DNA from: Leptothoe kymatousa TAU-MAC 1615
Lineage (GTDB): Bacteria; Cyanobacteriota; Cyanobacteriia; Phormidesmidales; Phormidesmidaceae
Reading direction: 5' to 3'
Assembly (NCBI RefSeq): GCF_018739865.1
Contig: NZ_JADOER010000005.1
Location: 109,431 to 173,430 of the forward strand
Length of the DNA stretch: 64,000 bases
In this document: in pieces, positions 27,932 through 38,089 of the stretch
Numbering within the stretch: position 1 is the first letter of the stretch
How the letters are laid out: every line of letters begins with the position of its first letter
Notes under the pieces: model-generated
The model's database searches: none
What the model saw: only the letters and a program-made list of their open reading frames with translations
Told to the model about the DNA's origin: nothing
Made by a program: the position numbers and the translations under genes

Positions 27932-28594
27932 TCAAGATAAGGCCGCATTATGGCCACCCGCCGCTGCAATTTCCAAAGCTCGCCGTGCCTGGGCCTGACC
28001 TTTGACATCTTTTAAGTCCACCGCATGGGGCTGGGCACTGGCAAGGGACTGGCGACCATCAATTGTCAGCGGCTGCCGCTCACCAGGATTATTTAGAAAT
28101 TCCACCACATCGGTAATATTTTCAAAACCATAGACCGATAGGTTGGGCACTACAGCAGCTTCTTGAGCGTTATCCTTAGGCACAATCAATCCTTCAATGC
28201 CTAACTGCTGGGCGGCGGCGGCCATGGCCATGACTCCTGCCACAGGTCTCAGACTACCGTCGAGGGATAATTCACCTAGGAGTAAGTACTTATCCAAGCA
28301 CTCCTGACTGACTAAATCAGAGGCAGCCAAAATACCAATGGCAATGGGTAAATCGTAAATGGGACCTTCCTTGCGCACATCAGCCGGTGTGAGGTTGACC
28401 ACCACCTTGCGCATCGGAAACGGAAATCCGGCATTTTTCAGCGCTGCTTTTACCCGTTCTCGCGATTCTTGTACCGCAGCATCAGGCAGACCAACGACTA
28501 CAACACTCGGCAAGCCGCCGGAGAGATCTACCTCCACGCCCACCTTTAAAGCATCAATACCGATTAAGGATGCACTCCAGATTCTTGCCAGCAT
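27932..28594 (-). pseudogene. yifB: YifB/ComM-family Mg-chelatase-like ATPase, N-terminal fragment
   Basis: MLARIWSASLIGIDALKVGVEVDLSGGLPSVVVVGLPDAAVQESRERVKAAL...DVKGQAQARRALEIAAAGGHN then AALS*; stops just before the expected Walker A. Confidence 0.9.
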
Positions 28595-28985
28595 GGTGGA
28601 CTCCTAGATGTGCCTGTAGAATGCCCATCAGCACAGAATAGAGGCACGCTCTATCAGAAAAAAATCACCGGAGAGACCCATTTTGACGCCATCAATGGCG
28701 ATATTCACCCTGGAATTACCGATCCTCGGGATAATTGTCTTTGGCATATCCAGATAGTGCCCCAGCCTCGCAGCCGCTGCTCTTTAAATCCGCAGCGGCT
28801 GCAAACCAAGCGACCGAATAAAGTAGAGCCATGGGCCTAAGCATTGAAGGATAAGTCACATCATTCAGATTGCTAATATGGTATTTCCTTAGTAGATAAA
28901 CCATCGAACACGGAGCCCTGAATGCGCATCGGTCGATGTGATGGTTGACAGCAATATCACTTAAAATCCCTACTATAAAAGCCTT

Positions 28986-29342
28986 ATGTTGACGACCACA
29001 AACTCCTCGGAAGTGGCTATCACCATACGTGATAAGCAAATTGCAGAGGAGCACATCAAGGATGTGGAACTGCTATTAGAAAATATGTTTAAGCGGGAAG
29101 AAGCCACGCTGAAACTGGTGGTTGACCGACTTTATGACATTGGTTCTAATAATTTGATTAACCAGCGGGTCAAGCCACACCGCCTCAATCGTTTAATGAA
29201 ATGGATTGCCCGATTAACGAAGCCGATGTTTCATCACATGGCAGTGCGCTGGTCTAAAAAAAATTGCCCTAAACTCATTACCGATTGGCTCTATAGCCAG
29301 GTGCAATTCCCGCAGTCACCAATGGGAAATTCGGAATTTTGA
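28986..29342 (+). CDS. Conserved hypothetical cyanobacterial protein
   Basis: ORF 118 aa; no named domain recognised. Confidence 0.55.
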   Translation: MLTTTNSSEVAITIRDKQIAEEHIKDVELLLENMFKREEATLKLVVDRLYDIGSNNLINQRVKPHRLNRLMKWIARLTKPMFHHMAVRWSKKNCPKLITDWLYSQVQFPQSPMGNSEF

Positions 29343-29541
29343 ATTCGAAAGCTATACCAATAAAGCGTTCTGCAGCTATAAGCCCTAAATGATTACAAGG
29401 CGAAACCAAGCCAGGCAGGTGATTAATTCGGCTTTCCGACCTCCTAACTCCGCATTTTATACTCACAATTCATAGAAATTCTTAGCGTCTTCACCACACC
29501 ATACCCCCTACAATTCATAGCGTTGTCACCATCAACGCCCC

Positions 29542-29886
29542 ATGAGTGAAGACACCATTTTTGGCAAAATCATCCGTAAGGAAATTCCAGCGGAAATCGT
29601 CTATGAAGACGATTTCTGTTTAGCCTTTCGGGATATTAGCGCTCAAGCACCCACCCATATCTTGGTAATTCCCAAAAAGCCCATACCGAGGCTGGCTGAC
29701 ACAGTGCCTGAGGACAAGGAATTGCTGGGACATATGTTGCTAACTGTAAACAAAATCGCCCAAGACGAAGGGCTCAAAAATGGGTATCGAGTGGTCATCA
29801 ACACGGACCAAGATGGCGGTCAAACCGTCTTCCACCTTCACATGCACCTGCTTGGTGGACGCTCCATGGCTTGGCCACCAGGCTAG
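29542..29886 (+). CDS. HIT family protein (histidine triad)
   Basis: [45 protein letters not shown]...[12 protein letters not shown]. Confidence 0.95.
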   Translation: MSEDTIFGKIIRKEIPAEIVYEDDFCLAFRDISAQAPTHILVIPKKPIPRLADTVPEDKELLGHMLLTVNKIAQDEGLKNGYRVVINTDQDGGQTVFHLHMHLLGGRSMAWPPG

Positions 29887-30078
29887 TGAGCAATCACTCA
29901 TACAACAATGCGAAATGTTTCAATGTGGCAACTTTCGTATCTTGCCCCTACAAATCACTAAGCATATTTACTAATCTTATAAGCGAGTCTCTAGTTACTT
30001 ATTCGCAGACGGGTTAGCTATTTAGTTAACTTGCATGCCTTCACAGTAGAGCCTCTTTATACCTTTTCATTCATCACT

Positions 30079-31161
30079 ATGACTTCTACTTTGCAATCCC
30101 GTGGCAAGGCAAGCCTGTGGGACCGCTATTGTGAGTGGGTCACTAGTACTGACAACCGCATTTATGTTGGTTGGTTCGGTACTCTAATGATCCCTACATT
30201 GGTGGCTGCCACTGCATGCTTCGTCATCGCATTCATCGCTGCTCCTCCCGTTGATATCGATGGTATCCGTGAGCCTGTTGCTGGGTCTTTACTACTTGGC
30301 AACAACATCATCTCCGGTGCTGTTATCCCTTCCTCTAACGCTATTGGCCTTCACTTCTACCCCATCTGGGAAGCTGCTTCCCTAGATGAGTGGTTGTATA
30401 ACGGTGGCCCTTACCAGTTGGTAATTTTCCACTTCCTCATTGGCTGCTTTGCCTATATGGGTCGTCAGTGGGAACTTTCCTACCGTTTGGGTATGCGTCC
30501 TTGGATCTGTGTTGCTTACTCCGCTCCTTTGGCGTCTGCAACTGCAGTATTCTTGATCTACCCCATCGGTCAGGGTTCTTTCTCTGATGGTATGCCCTTG
30601 GGTATTTCCGGTACGTTCAACTTCATGCTTGTATTCCAAGCTGAGCACAATATCCTGATGCATCCTTTCCACATGCTTGGTGTGGCAGGTGTATTCGGTG
30701 GTTCTTTGTTCTCCGCTATGCACGGTTCTCTGGTAACTTCCTCCTTGGTTCGCGAGACCACTGAGGTTGAGTCCCAGAACTATGGTTACAAGTTTGGTCA
30801 GGAAGAAGAGACTTACAACATTGTTGCCGCTCACGGTTACTTTGGCCGTTTGATCTTCCAGTACGCTTCCTTTAACAACAGCCGTTCCTTGCACTTCTTC
30901 TTGGGTGCTTGGCCCGTTGTTTGTATTTGGTTCACCGCACTGGGCATCAGCACCATGGCGTTCAACTTGAATGGTTTCAACTTTAACCAGTCTATTTTGG
31001 ACTCCCAGGGTCGTGTAGTAAGTACTTGGGCTGACGTGATTAACCGCGCCAACCTAGGTATGGAAGTCATGCACGAGCGTAATGCTCACAACTTCCCCCT
31101 CGACCTAGCGTCCGGTGCTGAAACGCCTGTTGCTCTGACTGCTCCTGCAATCAATGGCTAA
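30079..31161 (+). CDS. psbA: Photosystem II D1 protein PsbA
   Basis: [34 protein letters not shown]...; counted residues Q130, F158, Y161, D170, H190, S264, T286, H332, E333, H337, D342, A344. Confidence 0.98.
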   Translation: MTSTLQSRGKASLWDRYCEWVTSTDNRIYVGWFGTLMIPTLVAATACFVIAFIAAPPVDIDGIREPVAGSLLLGNNIISGAVIPSSNAIGLHFYPIWEAASLDEWLYNGGPYQLVIFHFLIGCFAYMGRQWELSYRLGMRPWICVAYSAPLASATAVFLIYPIGQGSFSDGMPLGISGTFNFMLVFQAEHNILMHPFHMLGVAGVFGGSLFSAMHGSLVTSSLVRETTEVESQNYGYKFGQEEETYNIVAAHGYFGRLIFQYASFNNSRSLHFFLGAWPVVCIWFTALGISTMAFNLNGFNFNQSILDSQGRVVSTWADVINRANLGMEVMHERNAHNFPLDLASGAETPVALTAPAING

Positions 31162-31200
31162 GCGCTTTCGGTAACGGCTAAGTTGTAAAGGCTTAGTTTG

Positions 31201-31236
31201 AAAAAGGGGCTCCTCGTTTGAGGAGCCCCTTTTTTC
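31201..31236 (+). terminator. Intrinsic terminator of psbA
   Basis: aggggctcct-cgtttg-aggagcccct followed by TTTTT. Confidence 0.9.
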
Positions 31237-31457
31237 GTGTGTCTTGATCCTTGATTTGTCGTAATTCATTCAGCATCACGACCACTGCAACTAGATGTCT
31301 GTCTAGCTAGAGTAAGACTAATCAAAACTATAAATCTTGATTGTTGCTTGATATATAAGCAGCTTTCTTGAATGCACTGAGAATCAAGAAGTGGTCGTAT
31401 TCTTGTCCTTTTTAGAAGTGTTTATGCAAAGCGTATATCAGAAGCTAATGACTAGAT

Positions 31458-32504
31458 ATGGCTTTGAGATGGGATGACAAATTAATTTTCAAGAAAGTTT
31501 ATAAGGTACTCAAGGGGACATCCCAAAAAAGTTCTGAGGCCCTAAACTTTTTAGGATTGTTGGGCAATATCGGCATTGTTATTGGTGTGGTTACTTACTT
31601 TAGCTTGGAGCCACAGCGTCGATATGAAGTCAGTATTGATGCATGGCAAACGATCAGTAATGCTCACGAACAAGCAGGAGATGGAGGTCGGAAACAAGCC
31701 GTAGAGTTTTTGAACGCTTCCCCCGGTTCACATTGGCGCCGCCGCTCTATATGTTTGTGGATATGTACTTGGCCTAGTGAACCCCTGGATAGCCAAGATT
31801 TTAGTAAGGTTCACTTTGAAAAAGTTGAATTACCAGAAGCTTCACTCAGTCAAACCATATTTACAGAAGCGAATCTCAAACGTGCCAATCTGCAAGGGGC
31901 TACCTTAAAGAATGCTCAGCTTGAGATGGCAAACCTTCAGTCTGCTAATTTGACAAACGCAAATCTCACAAATGCAATACTGACAGATACAAATTTAAAG
32001 CATGCTTGGATGGATGGAGCCTTGCTTGGAGGAGCAAACTTACAGGATGCTTTCCTAGAGGATGTCAGTCTCACCAATGCTTTTCTAGAAGAAGCAAACT
32101 TAACAGATGTAGATCTAGACCTTTCTGAGTTAGCAAGTGCTGACTTAGATTATGCCAATTTAGAGGGAGCTAGCTTAGAGAAGACTAATTTAGAGACTGC
32201 AAGCCTATCAAATGTTAATTTTGCGGACGCTAATTTCAGGCAAGCTAACTTACAAAATGCTGATCTTAGGACTGCTAACTTAGTCAATGCTGATTTATGG
32301 GAGACAAACTTAAAGGGAGCCAATTTATTGCACGCTAATCTACAAGATGCAGTTTTTTCTGGTGTTGATCTTGAAAGTACCAAAGGTTTAAAGCAGTCGC
32401 AGTTGAGTCAGGCTAAAATTTGTCGGGTTAAATTGCCTGCTCACATATCTCTTAATCCAGATCGTGATTGTCAGGAAATAGCTCTCAAAGGCAGGCTACA
32501 TTAA
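31458..32504 (+). CDS. Membrane-anchored pentapeptide-repeat protein
   Basis: N-terminal TM LGLLGNIGIVIGVVTYFSL, then many A(N/D)LxxA repeats; C-terminal ICRVKLPAHISLNPDRDCQEI. Confidence 0.88.
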   Translation: MALRWDDKLIFKKVYKVLKGTSQKSSEALNFLGLLGNIGIVIGVVTYFSLEPQRRYEVSIDAWQTISNAHEQAGDGGRKQAVEFLNASPGSHWRRRSICLWICTWPSEPLDSQDFSKVHFEKVELPEASLSQTIFTEANLKRANLQGATLKNAQLEMANLQSANLTNANLTNAILTDTNLKHAWMDGALLGGANLQDAFLEDVSLTNAFLEEANLTDVDLDLSELASADLDYANLEGASLEKTNLETASLSNVNFADANFRQANLQNADLRTANLVNADLWETNLKGANLLHANLQDAVFSGVDLESTKGLKQSQLSQAKICRVKLPAHISLNPDRDCQEIALKGRLH

Positions 32505-32596
32505 ATTTCTCGATGCAGGAATAATTTAAGTGAGCAGTAGCCTTTGAACAGCCCATCACCGAAGTTAGACATTGAGCACTGTTGGGCAACCAAGCA

Positions 32597-33457
32597 TTAC
32601 TCCTCGATTCTCTCTAATTGCCAGAATTTTTCTGGGTCGGACTCGCTGCTAATGCAGGAAACTGTCCAGTTACGCCAGGTCCAGTCATCACCGCGTTTGG
32701 CTAGTTCAGCCGCCGACACTCCGGTGAGCACCACCAGCTCAGATGTAGTAATCAAATAGCCCTGTTTAGCTAGCTCATCCGCTGTTTGTAGCAGGGTGAG
32801 CATATTACTAACGCGGTTAATGCGGGTATCGGACATATCGCTGAGGGTAGTGTCAATTTTGGGTAGGGGAATTTCTGTTTGTTGAGGAGATTTTTTCTCT
32901 GGGGTAGCTTTAGGGGCAACTTTGGCCTTGGCCTTAGTGGACGGAGCTTTACTACTGCCATCAATGGATTGGTTTAGGCTGGTGGCACGCTGGTGTGAAA
33001 AGGACCGGGCAATGGTGTCGCAGCGTTCGTTGCCCACATTGCCCGCGTGACCTTTGACGTATTTCCAATCGATATCGACGCTTTGGTCGGCTTTGAGGCT
33101 TTGGGTCAGGTCATCCAAAGTGAGCCACAGGTCTTTGTTGAGGACGGCTTTGCCGGCGGCGGTTTTCCAGCCTTTGCGTTTCCAGCCCCGCATCCATTGG
33201 GTGATGCCCTGGATTAAATACTTGCTATCGGTGTTGAGTTCGATGTCGGCGGCGTAGTCGTGCTGCTGGAGAAATTCTAGGGCCGCGATCGCAGCCTGCA
33301 TTTCCATCCGATTATTGGTCGTCCCCGGCTCATAGCCCCCCAGCTCGTGCACTGAACCATTCTCAAAATAAATGACCGTACCCCAGCCACCTGGACCTGG
33401 GTTGCCTGAACAGGCACCATCCGTATATATCGCCTTAATATCAGGCAAATCAGCCAT
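32597..33457 (-). CDS. rnhA: Ribonuclease HI with C-terminal extension
   Basis: IYTDGACSGNPGPGGWGTVIYF...TTNNRMEMQAAIAALEFL...TDSKYLIQGITQWMRGWKRKGWKTA...VKGHAGNVGNERCD. Confidence 0.95.
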   Translation of the reverse strand: MADLPDIKAIYTDGACSGNPGPGGWGTVIYFENGSVHELGGYEPGTTNNRMEMQAAIAALEFLQQHDYAADIELNTDSKYLIQGITQWMRGWKRKGWKTAAGKAVLNKDLWLTLDDLTQSLKADQSVDIDWKYVKGHAGNVGNERCDTIARSFSHQRATSLNQSIDGSSKAPSTKAKAKVAPKATPEKKSPQQTEIPLPKIDTTLSDMSDTRINRVSNMLTLLQTADELAKQGYLITTSELVVLTGVSAAELAKRGDDWTWRNWTVSCISSESDPEKFWQLERIEE

Positions 33458-33718
33458 AGAAATTTAGTGTAAAAACAAAAACCCTACGCATCATAGCGAC
33501 GATTTCAACCGTTGATCAAAGCTCCCTAGAAAAATCCTAAATCCGGATATTATTCGCCTCCAACTCCATGGACTAAAAGGCCGAAGTTTGCCCCATGGAG
33601 AGCAATGCCCACCCGACTAATCACACTAATAAGTAAAACTTTGCACTTAGCCCTCTAAAGATATGGGATAACAAACTATAGGCATTGCCCAACCCACAGG
33701 AATTAAGGACGAACGACG

Positions 33719-34441
33719 ATGAAAAAATTAATGCGGGGTCTGCGTCAGTTTCAGGAAAACTATGTTCCTGCCCATAAGAAACTGATGTCTAGTCTGGCCA
33801 AGGGTCAGAGTCCTAACGCCTTGTTCATCACCTGTTCTGATTCCCGAGTCCAGCCGGAACTCATTACCCAGGCCGAACTGGGGGAGCTGTTTGTCATTCG
33901 CAATGCGGGCAACATTGTGCCCCCCTTTGGAGCCACCAACGGTGGAGAAGGGGCCACCATTGAATATGCCGTGAAATCATTGAATGTGGACCACATTATT
34001 GTCTGTGGTCACTCTAGCTGTGGTGCCATGAAGGGGTTGCTGCAAATTGGCAAGCTGGAAGAAAAAATGCCCCTGGTCTACAACTGGCTCATCCATACGG
34101 AAGCCACCCGCCAGCTAGTCGAAGATAACTACAGCGACCTCGAAAAAACCGACAAACTAGACATGCTAGTGGCGGAAAACGTACTGACCCAGATTGAAAA
34201 CCTGCGCACCTACCCAGCCGTCCGCTCCATGCTCCATCGGGGCAACTTATCGCTCCACGGGTGGATCTACAACATCCATGACGGTCGCATTTTGGCCTAC
34301 GATGCCGAGCGCCACGCATTTGTGCCACCGTTTGAAGATCCCGGCAAAGAGTTTAGCCATGGGAATGGGGCCTCCCAAATGCCAGGGGAAGACCGCCTAG
34401 CCCGTCAGCAAGCCCAACGCATTTTCAAGGGATCGTACTAA
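33719..34441 (+). CDS. Beta-carbonic anhydrase
   Basis: NALFITCSDSRVQPELITQAELGELFVIRNAGNIVPP...VDHIIVCGHSSCGAMKG. Confidence 0.95.
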   Translation: MKKLMRGLRQFQENYVPAHKKLMSSLAKGQSPNALFITCSDSRVQPELITQAELGELFVIRNAGNIVPPFGATNGGEGATIEYAVKSLNVDHIIVCGHSSCGAMKGLLQIGKLEEKMPLVYNWLIHTEATRQLVEDNYSDLEKTDKLDMLVAENVLTQIENLRTYPAVRSMLHRGNLSLHGWIYNIHDGRILAYDAERHAFVPPFEDPGKEFSHGNGASQMPGEDRLARQQAQRIFKGSY

Positions 34442-34456
34442 ACAGCAGTTTTTCAC

Positions 34457-34948
34457 CTACTGCTTTTCAGCACCGTCGGCCATTGACCAGGTTTTGAAGG
34501 GCTGTGTCACCAGGTTGGAATTGTAATATCGAGGGTCTCCGGTGACTTCTTGGCCAATCCAGCTCGGTAGCTCAACGACCTGCTCGGGATCGGTCAGTTC
34601 TACTTCGGCCAGTAGCAACCCCTGGTTCTCTCCAGAAAATTCGTCGATCTCCCACACAAACTCGCCCATGGGAATGCGGTAGCGATATTTTTCAATGAAG
34701 GGTTGCTCGCAAAGCTCTGCCAACATTGCCTGGGCATCCGCTAAGGGAATGGGATACTCGAACTCAGAACGGCTAATGCCAACGGTTGGCCCTTTGAGGG
34801 TGAGGTAGCCCTGTTCGCCAATAATGCGCACCCGCACGGTTTGTTTTCCCTGGGTGGGAATATAACCTTGGCAATAGTATCGGCCCGTGGCAAGGGAACG
34901 CCATGCATCGCCCTGCACTAAAAATTTGCGTTCGATTTCTTTGGCCAT
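34457..34948 (-). CDS. CYTH-domain protein
   Basis: MAKEIERKFLVQGDAWR...YLTLKGPTVGISRSEFEYPIP...WEIDEFSGENQGLLLAEVEL. Confidence 0.92.
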   Translation of the reverse strand: MAKEIERKFLVQGDAWRSLATGRYYCQGYIPTQGKQTVRVRIIGEQGYLTLKGPTVGISRSEFEYPIPLADAQAMLAELCEQPFIEKYRYRIPMGEFVWEIDEFSGENQGLLLAEVELTDPEQVVELPSWIGQEVTGDPRYYNSNLVTQPFKTWSMADGAEKQ

Positions 34949-35022
34949 TAATTTTCAAAGGGATAAACAGAGCCATTGCACTATGGGCAATAGCGTTGCA
35001 CACCATCCCTGGGAGAACAAAC

Positions 35023-35985
35023 CTAATTTCGCAAAAATAAGAACGCGTCGACTTCCCTGGGGGTGGGTTGGCCCGCGATCGCACCGGACCTTGTGGTCGT
35101 TAATGCGCCCACCGCACTGGCATAGCGCACCATTTCATGGGCAGTCTCTTCATCCAAAAGACAATGGCGACCACGGGTACATAGCTGATGCAAAAAACCA
35201 GCCACAAACGCATCCCCCGCCCCAGTGGTATCTTCCACATCCACATCAAATCCAGACACTTCACCGGCGTGGCCCCCTAAAAAGTAACGACAGCCCGCCG
35301 CCCCCGCAGTCACCAAGACCCCATCCAAATGGGGCTGTTGCGCCGCAATTATCATCGGATCGGTGGTATCCAACAACCACTGGGCTTCCGTATCGGAAAG
35401 CTTTAAGAACGAGGCCTGTTTTACCAGATCCTTCACCAAACCTATTGCCTGGGCTGGGTTCTCCCAAAACATGGGTCGCCAGTTCACATCTAGCACCACA
35501 TGGCCATTTTGATCCTTAATCCAATCAATCGCCTGCAAAATAGACTCTCGGGTCTCTGGATAGGCCAAGCCCAGGGTGCCAAGCACCAAATATTTTGCCC
35601 CTTTGAACAGTAGGGGATCAATGCGATCGCAAATCAGATGGGCATCGGCAAACCCAGCCGGATCCGGCAGAGAAAACCCAGCGAACGAACGCTCACCGGC
35701 CCTATCGGTCAGCACATAAACTTCGCGAGTGGGAGCCGTCGGATGCTGCTGCAACCCCCGCGCGCCCACATTCAAATCTTGCAAAAGACGCTTGAGGGCT
35801 TGGCCCCAAGCATCCACACCCACAGCCCCAATAAATTCTGCTGCCGTGCCCAGTTTTGACAACCCGCAGGCCACATTCGCCGGAGCACCACCGGGCAATG
35901 ACAGCTTAGTCTCCTCCCCACCGGGCCAAAAACTATCCACCAAAATTTCGCCCAGACAGATGACTGGATTCACCGGACCGACCAT
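35023..35985 (-). CDS. PfkB-family carbohydrate kinase (fructokinase-like)
   Basis: LPGGAPANVACGLSKLGTAAEFIGAVGVDAWG...VEDTTGAGDAFVAGFLHQL. Confidence 0.93.
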   Translation of the reverse strand: MVGPVNPVICLGEILVDSFWPGGEETKLSLPGGAPANVACGLSKLGTAAEFIGAVGVDAWGQALKRLLQDLNVGARGLQQHPTAPTREVYVLTDRAGERSFAGFSLPDPAGFADAHLICDRIDPLLFKGAKYLVLGTLGLAYPETRESILQAIDWIKDQNGHVVLDVNWRPMFWENPAQAIGLVKDLVKQASFLKLSDTEAQWLLDTTDPMIIAAQQPHLDGVLVTAGAAGCRYFLGGHAGEVSGFDVDVEDTTGAGDAFVAGFLHQLCTRGRHCLLDEETAHEMVRYASAVGALTTTRSGAIAGQPTPREVDAFLFLRN

Positions 35986-36117
35986 ATTTTCCTCCGGACC
36001 ATGCCCCTAGCGACCAAAAACCAACCCAATATACTCCCAGCGGAAAGTATAAAGTGTTTTCCGTCCCAGCACATAGTTGTGACTGGCAAAGGCCGAGTAC
36101 GTTCAGCCCACCTGAAC

Positions 36118-37089
36118 TTAATAAAGGCGACTTAAAACGTAGTTAGAGATGGCCTCCAAAGCACGCTTAGGTTCAGACTGGGGCAGTTCTGCCAAGTTCT
36201 CGATGGCCCGATCAACATGCAGCGATGCCAGCTCCCGAGAGCGCTCAATGCCACGACTGGCCTTTACCAATGCCATCGCCTCATCAAAATCACCCGACTG
36301 GGCAAATTCTCGCTCAATCAGCGTTGTTAGATAGGGGGTTTCCTCCATGGCATAGAGCACGGGAGCCGTTAAATTACCACTGAGCAAATCCGAACCAGCC
36401 GGTTTACCCAAAACCTCTTCAGACCCCGTGAAATCCAAAATGTCATCCACAATTTGGAACGCTAACCCTAAATTGCGACCATATTGATATAGCGCCTCAG
36501 CCAACACATTCGAAGTTCCACTGAGTACGCCCACGGACTTGCAGCTATTAGCAATCAACGACGCTGTCTTGTAATAGCTTTTCATTAAATAGGCATCGAT
36601 AGACAAGGTGGTGTCAAACCGATTGAGACCCTGCTGAATCTCACCTTCCGCCAGGTCCATAATGACCCGAGATAGAAGCTTAACCACCGTTAAATTATCT
36701 AAGTTCGCCAAATGCCAGGAAGACTGGGCAAACAAAAAATCTCCGGCCAGCACAGCCACACGATTAGTAAAACTACTGTGAACCGTCGGCACCCCACGTC
36801 GCAAAGATGACTCATCCACCACATCGTCATGTACGAGGCTGGCCGTATGAATCATTTCAGTAATTTCAGCCAAACGAAAATGCCGGGCCGGAATTTCTGG
36901 CTCCATTACCGTCGCGCGGGATAGCAATAAAACGATGGCCGGTCGAATACGCTTCCCTCCGGCCCCAAATAGATGCTCCGCAGCGGCATAGAGAATAGGA
37001 TGCCGAGCACCGACCAGCTGCTTAAGGTTATCCGTCAGCAGACTGAGATCTGCTTCGACGGGGGCAAACAGCGATGTTGTTGAAGTCAT
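36118..37089 (-). CDS. sds: Solanesyl/polyprenyl diphosphate synthase
   Basis: GGKRIRPAIVLLLSRAT...HTASLVHDDVVDESSLRRGVPTVHS...AFQIVDDILDFTGSEEVLGKPAGSDL. Confidence 0.93.
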   Translation of the reverse strand: MTSTTSLFAPVEADLSLLTDNLKQLVGARHPILYAAAEHLFGAGGKRIRPAIVLLLSRATVMEPEIPARHFRLAEITEMIHTASLVHDDVVDESSLRRGVPTVHSSFTNRVAVLAGDFLFAQSSWHLANLDNLTVVKLLSRVIMDLAEGEIQQGLNRFDTTLSIDAYLMKSYYKTASLIANSCKSVGVLSGTSNVLAEALYQYGRNLGLAFQIVDDILDFTGSEEVLGKPAGSDLLSGNLTAPVLYAMEETPYLTTLIEREFAQSGDFDEAMALVKASRGIERSRELASLHVDRAIENLAELPQSEPKRALEAISNYVLSRLY

Positions 37090-38089
37090 GGGAGGAAATG
37101 CTCAGACAGCTTGATTACGAAATTTTAAGTAATCCATATTCATTCTAAGCTAACGTCTCAATTGGTGTCGTCAATCCATTCAGAATATCTGGGAACTTCT
37201 TTGCCCAAGGCGATTTACAGATTTTCAGGCGCTCATACACACAAAGGGACGTATCTGGCCAGCATTGATTAGATATTTCTATTTCTTTTTTTAAATAGAC
37301 TCTAGGTAAATAACAAATCCTTATGTTAATCTATACCTAGGAATTGAAAGATTTCATAGCAAGCTCGGTAGTTCGTATTTAGTAGCTTGGTTCTAACTGC
37401 TCTTCGTGACTTTTAGAACTGCTGGAATTATCGGCGACTGTATTGCATTAGCCCAGGCACATACTGCCTACTGTGATTAGCAGCTAAGAAATTGCTCAAC
37501 TATCTGACTTGGTCATTTGTCCAGGTCTTTGTTGCTGTGTTTTTTAGCAGGGCTTGGTAGAAGATTTGTTCAGTGTATGCACGTATTTTTTAGTGCATAG
37601 AGTGACGAGCAATACTGCGATACATATGGCACTAGGTGATTCTAGTACTAGAGCTTTTTTTTAATATTTAGAACTTAATTTGAACCAGCCGTTGAGCTGT
37701 CAGTTCCTCCTGCTTATTTTTTGGCAGGTAGTTATTCCTTGTTCTCCCTCGCACCTCTACCACGTCAATGACCCACCCGTTTACCCCGATGTTGATATTG
37801 CTATTAGCCATCAGCTACCTGCTGCTCGTCTATGTTGCATTTACAGCGATCCAGCACTTTTTAAGGCGTCGAGAGCAAACGTGAAACGTGAACGGTAAAC
37901 TACGGTTCTTTTTGGCCGCAATGAGTTTGCCTATTCATGATTTAGCGCGTTTGATTAGACTCTTTTTCTTATGTTTATTTTCAGCACAATGGCCGAGCGG
38001 ATTCGCTGGGCCATTGTTTTATGGATTGTTTAAAGCAGCTTGATATGTATTCCCGAAAACAACTTGGGGCGTTAGCATAGACAGAAGTT

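Larger units (their letters stand above)
18165..27945. mobile_element. ~9.8 kb accessory island inserted in / replacing the centre of yifB
   Basis: Two collinear minus-strand fragments of one yifB-like gene flank it; content is accessory (caspase-STAND, TA-like pair, transposase remnant). No recombinase or clear terminal repeat found, so mechanism unknown and boundaries approximate. Confidence 0.75.

Noticed and set aside
18170-27945. Terminal inverted repeats for the yifB island
   Set aside because: Only short matches (tgtagac; gagtat) between the edges; not enough to define element ends
30382-30894. 170 aa antisense ORF inside psbA
   Set aside because: Shadow ORF on the opposite strand of a highly conserved, codon-biased gene; no protein-like motif
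37090-38089. ORFs 37680..37898 and 37981..38217 in the 1 kb gap before the M16 gene
   Set aside because: Weak composition, no motifs, and the second overlaps the M16 start on the opposite strand
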